16,327 nucleotides of DNA from assembly GCA_030627905.1 (NCBI GenBank), contig DAOVRZ010000121.1, positions 1-16,327 on the forward strand, in the 5' to 3' direction. A program made the translations under genes and the position numbers. The notes under the pieces are model-generated. The model searched no databases. It was not told the origin of the DNA and was given only the letters and a program-made list of their open reading frames with translations. Shown here piece by piece: positions 9,285-15,839 of this stretch. Every line of letters starts with the position of its first letter. The stretch's first letter is position 1. This DNA is from JAGMES01 sp023128035. GTDB lineage: Bacteria > Bacillota > Halanaerobiia > DY22613.

Positions 9285-10916
9285 TTAACAATCATAACCA
9301 CCGATAATCTCTGGTATAGCAATTTGAACAGTTTGAGTAACTTTGACAAAAATTTCTAATACAATTTTTTGTCTTAAGAGAGTACTTGGTGGATCTAGCT
9401 CTGGCTTTACAAACTCGATAACTGGATTGATATCAGCATCCATACCTGGCTCAGCACCCTGAACATCTACAAAAGTACTAAATGGTACATCTTCACTCTG
9501 ATGTCTTTCGATATTCTCTTCATCTATGAAGTAAATCTGCTTGTGAACAATACCTTGGATGATTACTTTATCTCTAATAATAGTACAACGAACATCTTTC
9601 ACAACCGCATCAATCTCTTTTATTTTAATTGCACAAATAGGAAGTTCAAAAACATTTTCTAAAAGAATCTGACATACATTTTCACCAATAACTTCTGGAA
9701 TCTTTAGGAGAATATCGTCACCAATAACTAGATTTAATTGAACTGTTTCAGTAATTTTAACAAAAATCTCAAGAACAATTTCTTGATCAAGAATTGTACC
9801 ATCATCACTTAGTTCATGTTTGATGAACTCGATAATTGGATGTATTTGACAGTTGTTGCCAGGTTCTGCACCAGGTACATCTACAAAAGTACTAAATGGT
9901 ACATCTTCACCAATATGACGTTCAATATCGTCTGTATCAATGAAGAAAACCTGTTTATGAACAATCCCCTGTATGATTACTTTATCTTGAATAACCTCAC
10001 AGGTAATATCCCGCACCTCTGCATCGATATCTACAACTTTGATCGCAGGGATAGGTAGTTCCAAGCTATTAGGTACCAGAGTTTGCACAGAGTTTTCTCC
10101 AACAACTCTTTCTAATTTAACTAGTGGGCCCTCTCCTACTTCTACAAAGATTTGTTGTGTATCAGTTACCTTAACAAAGAATTCAATTACAACTTTCTGA
10201 TGTAGGACACACCCATCACAAATTAATTCCGTACTGATATGTTCGATTACTGGATGAATCTGAACATCCATACTTGGCTCGGCACCAGGTACATCAACAA
10301 AGAAGCTAAATGGAATGTCTTCAGATTGATGCCGAACAACATTATTTTCATCAACAAAAAAGATTTGCTTATGAAGAATCCCCTGAACAATCACCTTATC
10401 CGTAATCACTGTCACTGTAAGGTCACAAATTTTTGCCTGCACATCTCTAACCTTGATAGCACAGAAATCTAAACACAAATCTGTCACCAACATTTGTTGA
10501 GTTGTATTTTCACCTACCACAACAGGCACCTTAACGAGTTCTAAGCACGATGTATTATTAACCTCAAACATATTGCTCCCCCTTTCTGGTAAGCTATTGG
10601 AAAACCTCTCGGGTAATCTTTGAATGTTACTATCAACTTGTAAATCAGAATTACAATCCTCTAAAATCCCCCCCCCTTCAGTAGTAGAACATTCAGGTCT
10701 ATTTTGCATCATCTTGATATATTGGCCTTCTAACTCTTCTCGAGTAATAGTTGGCGAATTACGCGGTCTAAAGTTTAAGGCTTTTAACCAACTTAAATTT
10801 CCAGCTACTGACCAGACTTCTTTAAAATTATCTGTTTCTTGCCATTGATATAAAAAATATAAACTACTCATCAAAAATCCCATCATCATACACAGCATGA
10901 CAAACAGTTCGAACAT
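9285..10916 (-). CDS. Membrane-anchored protein with three SPOCS repeats, 543 aa
   Basis: An N-terminal hydrophobic helix (about 3-23, Met/Leu/Phe-rich) is followed by a polar linker (24-115) and three SPOCS/DUF3794 repeats of exactly 138 residues: the His of the HKQ(I/V) motif falls at 182, 320 and 458. Each repeat reads DKVI(V/I)QGI, HKQ, FF/YF, a charged turn, R-H, ED(I/V)PFS.F(V), GAEP, then a closing EIFVK strand. ATG at 10916 with AAAGGAGGG (10927-10935). In the linker, Gly81-83 are encoded by nine consecutive G; a second ATG (Met116, 10571) has a GGGGGAG ribosome site. The product may therefore exist as an anchored form and a 428-aa soluble SPOCS-only form. Probable role: a SipL-like scaffold tethered to the outer forespore membrane (inference). 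It ends in Cys. A candidate SigK promoter lies upstream and a terminator follows. Confidence 0.85.
   Translation of the reverse strand: MFELFVMLCMMMGFLMSSLYFLYQWQETDNFKEVWSVAGNLSWLKALNFRPRNSPTITREELEGQYIKMMQNRPECSTTEGGGILEDCNSDLQVDSNIQRLPERFSNSLPERGSNMFEVNNTSCLELVKVPVVVGENTTQQMLVTDLCLDFCAIKVRDVQAKICDLTVTVITDKVIVQGILHKQIFFVDENNVVRHQSEDIPFSFFVDVPGAEPSMDVQIHPVIEHISTELICDGCVLHQKVVIEFFVKVTDTQQIFVEVGEGPLVKLERVVGENSVQTLVPNSLELPIPAIKVVDIDAEVRDITCEVIQDKVIIQGIVHKQVFFIDTDDIERHIGEDVPFSTFVDVPGAEPGNNCQIHPIIEFIKHELSDDGTILDQEIVLEIFVKITETVQLNLVIGDDILLKIPEVIGENVCQILLENVFELPICAIKIKEIDAVVKDVRCTIIRDKVIIQGIVHKQIYFIDEENIERHQSEDVPFSTFVDVQGAEPGMDADINPVIEFVKPELDPPSTLLRQKIVLEIFVKVTQTVQIAIPEIIGGYDC
9463..9496 (-). repeat. 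34-bp segment identical to 9877-9910
   Basis: These bases, encoding the ED-PFSTFVDV part of the third SPOCS repeat, are identical in sequence to 9877-9910 in the second repeat, 414 bp (138 codons) away. The same part of the first repeat (about 10291-10324) differs at several bases. This suggests recent duplication or gene conversion between repeats 2 and 3. Confidence 0.8.
9877..9910 (-). repeat. 34-bp segment identical to 9463-9496
   Basis: Second copy of the identical segment, in SPOCS repeat 2 of the same gene. The two could serve for in-frame deletion or expansion of one 138-codon unit by recombination. Confidence 0.8.
10572..10616 (-). repeat. Imperfect tandem duplication in the linker, 24-bp period
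   Basis: Two 21-bp copies (10596-10616 and 10572-10592) separated by one codon encode LPERFSN and LPERGSN. The second copy ends at Met116 and supplies the GGGGGAG that could serve as an internal ribosome site. Confidence 0.65.
10668..10676 (-). repeat. Homopolymer of nine G in coding strand (possible slippage site)
   Basis: The tract encodes exactly Gly81-Gly82-Gly83, in frame. With eight G the frame reads into TAG two codons later; with ten G it reaches TAA after about five codons. Either way the membrane segment would be cut off from the SPOCS repeats. Long G runs are rare in an AT-rich genome, and this is the usual shape of a phase-variable tract. Confidence 0.6.
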
Positions 10917-10970
10917 ACCACCATTTCCCTCCTTTCTCTAATCGTCTAAATATAGCGACTAACTTCTCTA

Positions 10971-10998
10971 TATAGTATGGAGTTAAAGAAATATGTGT
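10971..10998 (-). promoter_or_regulatory. Candidate SigK-type promoter of the membrane-anchored SPOCS gene
   Basis: Minus strand CATACTATA (10971-10979) with AC 17 bp upstream (10997-10998), the same arrangement as at 6587 and 13473. It sits about 55 nt before the start codon. A weaker sigma-A reading (TTCACA-N17-TACTAT) is possible. Confidence 0.45.
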
Positions 10999-11024
10999 GA
11001 AGAGATTTTTTATGTTTTGAGGAG

Positions 11025-11046
11025 AAAAAGCGTAGGTGAGAACGCT
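11025..11046 (-). terminator. Weak possible terminator after the five-repeat SPOCS gene
   Basis: A 5-bp stem (11042-11046 with 11029-11033), 8-nt loop, then T5 on the minus strand, 90 nt past the stop at 11137. No stronger hairpin was found in 10999-11136, so some readthrough into the next SPOCS gene is possible. Confidence 0.3.
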
Positions 11047-11136
11047 AGCATTTTCATCTACACCTTCCTCCGTTCTATAGTATATTACCTGACCTTGCAC
11101 TCTGTGATTAGATCTTAATCTACTTCGTAATTTTTA

Positions 11137-13440
11137 CTAGACAATTTCTACATAAACTACAACATCAACAGGTGTTGGCCCTAGTCCAACTACATCCAAT
11201 ATAAGAATTCTCTTGGTTACAGTCACAATTCCAGGGCCAGTCACATCTGTCAGTACAGTAATAATTCGCTGATCTGTTACTTTAAATCTAAAGGTAAGTA
11301 AAATAATCTGATTCAACGTTGTGCCATCAGGACTTAAGTCAATCTCAATGTTATTAATTTCAACAAAAGCTTCCGGTACATTAAAGCTAGCTTGAACAGC
11401 AGGATTTGTGTAAGTGATATCAAAAGGCACTTCTTCTGTCTCAATTGCTTCCTCGCCACCTACTGTCTCATAAATTACATCTTTCACTAACGTACCTGTG
11501 AAACGAACACCGCCAGCGATAGCCACAGCTGTAAAATCTTCAACAATAGCTTCTATATTTAAAATTTCAGCCGCAGGTGATGTCAATTCTACTGAGTTCT
11601 CTACTGGTTCTGGTCCAAAGGTTAATAACTCTGGATCTTCGCCAAGAGGTGTAACAGGAATGATGACAACTTCTGTATTTACCTCAACTTCTTCTGTAAC
11701 AATTTCTGGCCCGGTTACATTTGTAATAACTTGAACCTGTTCTGCTTCTGTGGTTCCAAGAATAAATTTAAAGACAATCACTTGATCTAATTGACAACCA
11801 TGCACTAATTTAAAGCTTAAATTCTCAATTTCTATTTCCAAATCATCAATATCAGAATCTGGTGTAACTCCTGGGACTTCTATCAAAAATTCAAATGACA
11901 CGATTTCAGTTATCTGACGCACAATATCATTTAAGTCTACTACAGTTATTTGTTTAACAACCTCACCACTAATTAAAATTTGACCTTCCAATGCGATAGC
12001 TTCTACATTCTGAATTGTTGGTTCTATAGATTTAACTTTTACAACTGGAAAAGGTAAACAAAATGTATTACTTAAAATCTCTTGAACCTCTACCTCTTCT
12101 CCAGAAACAAGACGTATTACCTCACTGGAAATGTTAATTGGTAGTATAGCTTCAGGAAGGACTTCTTCAACTAAAAGCTGTTTGGTATTTTCACCAATTA
12201 CTTCTTTCACTTTCAAAAGAGGCCCACTACCTAGAACCACATTAATTTGAGTCATTTCTGTTACTTTTACAAAATATTGAACAACAACTTTTTGATGTAC
12301 TGAATTATCTGATCTTAGTTCAAAAACGACATCCTCAATTACTGAACTAAAATCTACATCATGATCTGGCTCTGCACCAGGGATATCTAAAAAGTTACTA
12401 AATTGAACATCTTCTGCTTGATGGCGTTCCATATTATTCTGATCAATATAGAAAATCTGTTTATGCAAAATACCCTGCACGATCACTTTATTATTAATTA
12501 TCACTGTACGTAAATCTCTAAAGGATGCTAAGATCTCTTTCACTTTAATTGCCTGAAGATTAAGAAAAATGTCGCTAGTAATCAAATCCTGTTTTATCTC
12601 TTCTCCAATTACTATCGGCAGTTTAATCAATGGGCCAATTCCAGTGCAAATATTCATTTGTATTGTTCGATGTACTTTAGCAAATATTTCAAAAACAATC
12701 TCCTGGGATAAAATATCTCCAGGGATTTCATTCAACTCTCGTTTAATCAATTCTATAGTCACATTTACCTGTACATTATCTCCCAGCTCTGCACCTGGAA
12801 TATCTATAAATGAACTATATGAAATATCTTCAGCCACATGTCGCTCAACATTTTCTTCATCGACAAAGAAAACTTGTTTATGAATAATCCCTTGAACTAT
12901 AACTTTATCCCTAATTACTTCTGTATCTGTCACATTGATAGTAGCAACTATATCACTAATTTTTATCGCAGATACTGGCAATTCAACTTCATTTGTAACC
13001 ATTTCCTGTTTTATATTTTCACCAATCACTTCTTCCACTTTGACCAGTGAACCATAAGGATCAGTTGCAACATTCAACTGCACCTCTTCTTCAACTTTGA
13101 TGAAAATTTGTAAAATAATCTTCTGGGCCAATGATCTCCCATCTTCACTTAATTCAGCTTTGATATGTTCTATAATCACATCTACTTGCGCTTGCATACC
13201 AGGTAATGCGCCTGGAATATCAATGAAAGTACTGAATTTTACATCTTCAGGAAAATGCCTAACTACACCTTCCAGATCTACAAAAAATATCTGCTTATGA
13301 ACAACTCCCTGAATTATCACTTTATCCATAATAATATCTATCTTAATATCCCTAACATCTGCACGAATCTCTTTAATTTTTTCCGCTTGAACAGGAAGTC
13401 TTACTCCCCTAACCTGTTCATTCTTTATTCTACCATTCAA
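11137..13440 (-). CDS. Five-repeat SPOCS/DUF3794 protein, 767 aa
   Basis: Repeats 1-3 are canonical, with HKQ(I/V)F at His48, 187 and 326 (139-residue period) and the FS.F(I/L)DIPGA turn. Repeat 4 (about 450-590) keeps VVKQ.TVVD but loses the His. Repeat 5 (about 620-750) keeps only the framework. Repeats 4 and 5 share a closing VTGP(E/G)IVT motif of their own, so they form a second subtype. No signal peptide or membrane helix; strongly acidic and Val/Glu-rich towards the C-terminus. TTG start with GGGAGG 8 nt upstream; an overlapping ATG is in another frame. It is the first gene of the SPOCS series, behind a strong terminator and a promoter that fits SigK or sigma-A. Likely a structural layer of the spore coat (inference from family and neighbours). 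Confidence 0.87.
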   Translation of the reverse strand: MNGRIKNEQVRGVRLPVQAEKIKEIRADVRDIKIDIIMDKVIIQGVVHKQIFFVDLEGVVRHFPEDVKFSTFIDIPGALPGMQAQVDVIIEHIKAELSEDGRSLAQKIILQIFIKVEEEVQLNVATDPYGSLVKVEEVIGENIKQEMVTNEVELPVSAIKISDIVATINVTDTEVIRDKVIVQGIIHKQVFFVDEENVERHVAEDISYSSFIDIPGAELGDNVQVNVTIELIKRELNEIPGDILSQEIVFEIFAKVHRTIQMNICTGIGPLIKLPIVIGEEIKQDLITSDIFLNLQAIKVKEILASFRDLRTVIINNKVIVQGILHKQIFYIDQNNMERHQAEDVQFSNFLDIPGAEPDHDVDFSSVIEDVVFELRSDNSVHQKVVVQYFVKVTEMTQINVVLGSGPLLKVKEVIGENTKQLLVEEVLPEAILPINISSEVIRLVSGEEVEVQEILSNTFCLPFPVVKVKSIEPTIQNVEAIALEGQILISGEVVKQITVVDLNDIVRQITEIVSFEFLIEVPGVTPDSDIDDLEIEIENLSFKLVHGCQLDQVIVFKFILGTTEAEQVQVITNVTGPEIVTEEVEVNTEVVIIPVTPLGEDPELLTFGPEPVENSVELTSPAAEILNIEAIVEDFTAVAIAGGVRFTGTLVKDVIYETVGGEEAIETEEVPFDITYTNPAVQASFNVPEAFVEINNIEIDLSPDGTTLNQIILLTFRFKVTDQRIITVLTDVTGPGIVTVTKRILILDVVGLGPTPVDVVVYVEIV

Positions 13441-13472
13441 TATTTTAGCCTCCCTTCATTGGTTAGTTACTT

Positions 13473-13500
13473 TATTATATGGCGCATAAGATAGAATTGT
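13473..13500 (-). promoter_or_regulatory. Promoter of the five-repeat SPOCS gene (SigK-like or sigma-A)
   Basis: Minus strand AC (13499-13500), 17 bp, CATATAATA (13473-13481) fits SigK. The same bases also read TTAACA-N18-TATAAT, an acceptable sigma-A promoter, so the sigma factor cannot be decided from sequence. It lies about 32 nt before the start codon. Confidence 0.5.
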
Positions 13501-13501
13501 T

Positions 13502-13535
13502 AAAAAAAGCCGATCTGCTTAATGCAGATCGGCTT
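13502..13535 (-). terminator. Strong terminator after the CAP-domain gene
   Basis: Perfect 12-bp stem (13524-13535 with 13507-13518), 5-nt loop, T7 on the minus strand. It lies 15 nt past the CAP stop codon and separates that gene from the SPOCS series. Confidence 0.92.
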
Positions 13536-13550
13536 TGAGTAAATCATATT

Positions 13551-14429
13551 TTATCTTCCAACAAACATCTGTGTAAACATTTTACCATAAGAACCACCAT
13601 CGACAATCCCAATTCCAATATGAGTATAAGCAGAATTTAGGATATTAGCACGATGCCCAGAGCTATTCATCAAATTGGTATGAGCTCTACTTACAGAACC
13701 TGCACCAGCTAAATTCTCACCAGCTGTACGATAAACGATACCAGCATTTTTCATCATTGTAAAAGGTGAGCCATATGTCGGTGAAGTATGACTAAAGTAA
13801 TTCTTATCAATCATATCCTTACTCTTCAATCTTGCTAGTCGAACCAAGTCCATATCGATCTTCAAAAGAACTAGTCCATTCTTATTTCGTTCACTATTAA
13901 CCAAATCAAACATCTGCTTTTCATCAGCAGTTAATCCCTGAACTTGACTGTTTGAAGGAGTAGATGGTTTTACAGTCTGAACAGGGGTTGGTTCAGTTGG
14001 GGTAGGAGATGGTTTCGAAGGAATAGGCTGAGATACAGGTGTGTTAACTTTAGTTGTTATTACTTTTTTCAACTCTGCTAACGTTTTAGTATCAACTCGA
14101 CCTGTTGCACTCAAATTATTTTTCTTCTGGAAATCTAATACAGCCTTTAAAGTATAATAACCATATCTACCATTCTCAGTACGTAAATCATATCCTAGAT
14201 TTTTTAAATACTTTTGTACTTCCAACACCTTAGTTCCAGTTGAACCATACTTTATTTCAGAACTTGTTGTTCCTGTATAGCTTTTCTGAAAAGTCGGACT
14301 ACTTGTGGAATATCTAGTAGAATAGTTGGAATCCGAATATCGCCAGGTGTATGCTTCGGCTCTTTGGAAAGGAAAAGTTGTGATCATTACCATAGCCAAT
14401 AATGTGAATATTAGCACTTTTTTTAGCAT
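13551..14429 (-). CDS. Secreted peptidoglycan-binding / CAP (SCP, YkwD-like) protein, 292 aa
   Basis: Signal peptide 1-26 (two Lys, hydrophobic core, AEA before Tyr27). A Tyr/Ser/Thr-rich stretch is followed by a PG_binding_1 domain (about 62-122, GSTGTKVLEVQKYL and YGYYTLKAVLDFQ), a Pro/Thr-rich linker (123-165) and a CAP domain (about 167-292) with HTSP, GENLA and HRANILN motifs. YkwD-type CAP proteins with this design are common in Firmicutes and act outside the membrane on or near the wall; their activity is poorly defined. ATG start with GTAGGAG upstream. A -10-like TATACT lies at 14467-14472 without a convincing -35, and no sporulation-sigma motif is seen. Link to the neighbouring spore genes is unproven, though wall- and coat-associated CAP proteins occur in spore formers. 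Confidence 0.9.
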   Translation of the reverse strand: MLKKVLIFTLLAMVMITTFPFQRAEAYTWRYSDSNYSTRYSTSSPTFQKSYTGTTSSEIKYGSTGTKVLEVQKYLKNLGYDLRTENGRYGYYTLKAVLDFQKKNNLSATGRVDTKTLAELKKVITTKVNTPVSQPIPSKPSPTPTEPTPVQTVKPSTPSNSQVQGLTADEKQMFDLVNSERNKNGLVLLKIDMDLVRLARLKSKDMIDKNYFSHTSPTYGSPFTMMKNAGIVYRTAGENLAGAGSVSRAHTNLMNSSGHRANILNSAYTHIGIGIVDGGSYGKMFTQMFVGR

Positions 14430-14511
14430 GTTTCTCCTACCTTTCTTTAATTTTATTACTATGAGTAGTATAACATAAGCACTCTTAATAAAACTAGCTG
14501 TAAATCATGGC

Positions 14512-14542
14512 AAAAAAAGAACTCCTGCTGAAACAGAAGTCC
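14512..14542 (-). terminator. Terminator just after the CAP-gene remnant
   Basis: 9-bp stem with two G-U pairs (14534-14542 with 14519-14527), 6-nt loop, T7 on the minus strand (14512-14518). It follows the remnant's stop directly, as the CAP gene's own terminator follows its stop. Confidence 0.7.
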
Positions 14543-14614
14543 TCACCTTATTTGAATAAATTGTTGTACAAACATTTTTCCACAAATTGAACTAGAGATT
14601 GAAATGCTGGACTT
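14543..14614 (-). pseudogene. 3' remnant of a second CAP-domain gene
   Basis: Reading minus from 14614 gives about 23 codons ending CGKMFVQQFIQIR then TGA. This resembles the end of the CAP gene at 13551 (YGKMFTQMFVGR), in both protein and DNA; a single-base loss near the end would explain the altered last residues. Upstream the frame is closed by a TGA at 14615-14617. No CAP sequence is recognisable in 14618-14750, which otherwise shows nothing I can identify. Short match, so tentative. Confidence 0.45.
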
Positions 14615-14750
14615 TCAACCTGACTAACACCTCCCGAGCGAAGAGTATATCATCTTCTTTGCAGGAAGCGAAGGGTAATTTTTGCTCTTTTGTTAGATAT
14701 TTTTTATACTTAACTCAGATAAGTTTCGATAAAATAATCTATCACTAATA

Positions 14751-14782
14751 AAATCCTACCTTTATAATATAAGGTAGGATTT
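14751..14782 (-). terminator. Terminator of the three-gene small-protein operon
   Basis: Perfect 12-bp stem (14771-14782 with 14751-14762), 8-nt loop, T-rich on both sides, so it could act in both directions. It begins immediately after the stop codon of the last gene. Confidence 0.85.
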
Positions 14783-15250
14783 TTAAGCATTTTTCTTATT
14801 AAATTCTCTTTCAGTTCTCTCCATTATCCCTTTTATGCTTTTATACATATAAGACAGTTCACATTTTTCACAGTTTGACTTACATGTTTTACAGCTTTCT
14901 ATTTCTTTAATGTCCAACATTTTGCTTATTCTTATATTTATTTCCCTTAATTCTTTTTCATTTAATCCATCTTCATTCATTATTTTAAATAGCATCGACC
15001 TATGTACAAATCTAGCGTCACTTAAAACCAGAACTCTTTCATAAATAGTCCCATCGTCTTTTATATGAGGAAAGTAATATAAGTCATAAAAATCCTCATC
15101 TCTATTTTTTATTTTGTTGTACTCTAATAATGCTTTGTTATAATCCTTAACATATGAATAATTATCTGGCACAGGTTGTCTTAAAGATTGAATAGGGATA
15201 ATGAATATATTATCAGTAAATTCATTTGTGAATTCTATATTTTGTAACAT
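14783..15250 (-). CDS. Unknown 155-aa protein, possibly PemK/MazF-like, with Cys cluster
   Basis: Start taken at ATG 15250 (TAGGA 8 nt upstream) rather than GTG 15256. Residues about 14-22 (NIFIIPIQS) and 70-112 (hydrophobic strand VLVLSDARFV, then RSMLFKI and a LNEKELREINIRISKML helix) recall the C-terminal half of PemK/MazF endoribonucleases (strand, IR, basic-Leu turn, E-(X)n-I helix). The usual N-terminal RGD(I/V)(Y/W) strand and GSE-RP motif are missing, so the match is weak. The tail holds four closely spaced Cys (CKTCKSNCEKC), a possible metal site. Last gene of a tight operon. Alternatives: an unrelated small-domain protein or a degenerate toxin. Function not assigned. Confidence 0.75.
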   Translation of the reverse strand: MLQNIEFTNEFTDNIFIIPIQSLRQPVPDNYSYVKDYNKALLEYNKIKNRDEDFYDLYYFPHIKDDGTIYERVLVLSDARFVHRSMLFKIMNEDGLNEKELREINIRISKMLDIKEIESCKTCKSNCEKCELSYMYKSIKGIMERTEREFNKKNA

Positions 15251-15274
15251 TAGCACTTTCCTAGCTTTTGCTCT

Positions 15275-15520
15275 TTAAACAACAAATACTTCTGGCGAAT
15301 ATGGCTTGCCCCCATCAAAAACTGGTTCAAATCCATATTCTTTAATTACCAATTTTCCCCCAAACTCAGAGTTGACATGTAATTCTTTACTTTTCAAAAC
15401 ACTTCTATCAGTATCATCATCAAATTCAAAAAAGCCTAAAGGTAATTTCTCATTAAATTCAAAACCAGATCTTACAACAATATTACTCTTTAAATCAGAA
15501 TCTTTTATAGTTTGACCCAT
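15275..15520 (-). CDS. Unknown 81-aa protein, middle gene of small operon
   Basis: Not recognised. ATG at 15520 is preferred because TAGGTG lies 6 nt upstream; a GTG at 15529 would add three residues. The stop of the previous gene is 9 nt before this start and the next gene begins 24 nt after its stop. The product is acidic, without membrane segments. It has Phe-Glu/Asp-rich stretches (FEFNEKLPLGFFEFDDDTD, about 20-38) and a C-terminal strand-rich part. Small acidic proteins upstream of a possible toxin often act as antitoxins, but no DNA-binding motif is visible here. Confidence 0.65.
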   Translation of the reverse strand: MGQTIKDSDLKSNIVVRSGFEFNEKLPLGFFEFDDDTDRSVLKSKELHVNSEFGGKLVIKEYGFEPVFDGGKPYSPEVFVV

Positions 15521-15529
15521 AAAAAACAC

Positions 15530-15700
15530 CTACATTTCTTTTAACTCTTCACAGCTATTTTTTTTGATATCTTCATATAAATCATAGTCATCATCACTTA
15601 GTAAGGTTTTTTTTGCATTCATAATATCTTTTTTAGATAACTTGATTTTAACTAATTCCTTTTTGAATAAATAATCATTAAAATTTATTAACTTACCCAT
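15530..15700 (-). CDS. Unknown 56-aa protein, first gene of small operon
   Basis: ATG at 15700, AGGGGG 8 nt upstream, stop at 15530-15532. The product is Lys/Asp/Glu-rich and predicted mainly helical (MGKLINFNDYLFKK at the start, a KDIMNAKK segment, then a DDDYDLYEDIKK acidic helix). No domain recognised. Promoter, leader hairpin and tight spacing to the next gene support expression. Confidence 0.65.
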   Translation of the reverse strand: MGKLINFNDYLFKKELVKIKLSKKDIMNAKKTLLSDDDYDLYEDIKKNSCEELKEM

Positions 15701-15701
15701 A

Positions 15702-15736
15702 AAAATAACCCCCTTTTTTTATAAACAGGTTATTTT
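15702..15736 (-). promoter_or_regulatory. Leader hairpin enclosing the ribosome site of the 56-aa gene
   Basis: AAAATAACC (15702-15710) and GGTTATTTT (15728-15736) are perfect 9-bp complements. On the minus-strand transcript the loop holds the poly-A/G part of the Shine-Dalgarno and the 3' arm covers the gap to the ATG, so folding could limit translation of the first gene. Inference from complementarity only. Confidence 0.5.
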
Positions 15737-15745
15737 GTTAATTTA

Positions 15746-15774
15746 AGTGTATCACAATAACTGGTAATTGTAAA
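15746..15774 (-). promoter_or_regulatory. Sigma-A promoter of the small operon with palindromic spacer
   Basis: TTTACA (15769-15774), 17 bp, TACACT (15746-15751), with an extended TG element before the -10. The spacer and the end of the -35 hold an 18-bp imperfect palindrome (15754-15771, 7 of 9 pairs), a plausible operator for an autoregulator. Confidence 0.65.
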
Positions 15775-15805
15775 GATCTAAATTCGGTATCTGCTGTTCA
15801 TATAT

Positions 15806-15835
15806 ATTATACAATTTTCAATAATATGTTCACAA
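15806..15835 (-). promoter_or_regulatory. Possible second upstream promoter
   Basis: TTGTGA (15830-15835), 18 bp, TATAAT (15806-15811) on the minus strand, directed into the small operon. The region is AT-rich, so chance is likely. Confidence 0.3.
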
Positions 15836-15839
15836 AAAT

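Noticed and set aside
9463..9910. CRISPR array
   Set aside because: The repeated segments are 414 bp apart, in frame and part of protein repeats; no short regularly spaced array.
10864..11100. 78-codon minus-strand open frame between the two large SPOCS genes
   Set aside because: GTG start without a ribosome site. It runs through the promoter and ribosome site of the next gene and overlaps its start by 53 bp; no domain seen.
11498..13494. Several plus-strand open frames of 67-104 codons
   Set aside because: All lie opposite conserved SPOCS repeats and recur at the repeat period, so they are shadows of the repeats.
14618..14750. Structured RNA or second remnant in the gap
   Set aside because: Two AGCGAAG-like strings occur here, but no consistent fold, motif or reading frame could be made from them.
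15306..15515. 69-codon plus-strand open frame
   Set aside because: Antisense to the 81-aa gene, which has better operon spacing and a ribosome site.
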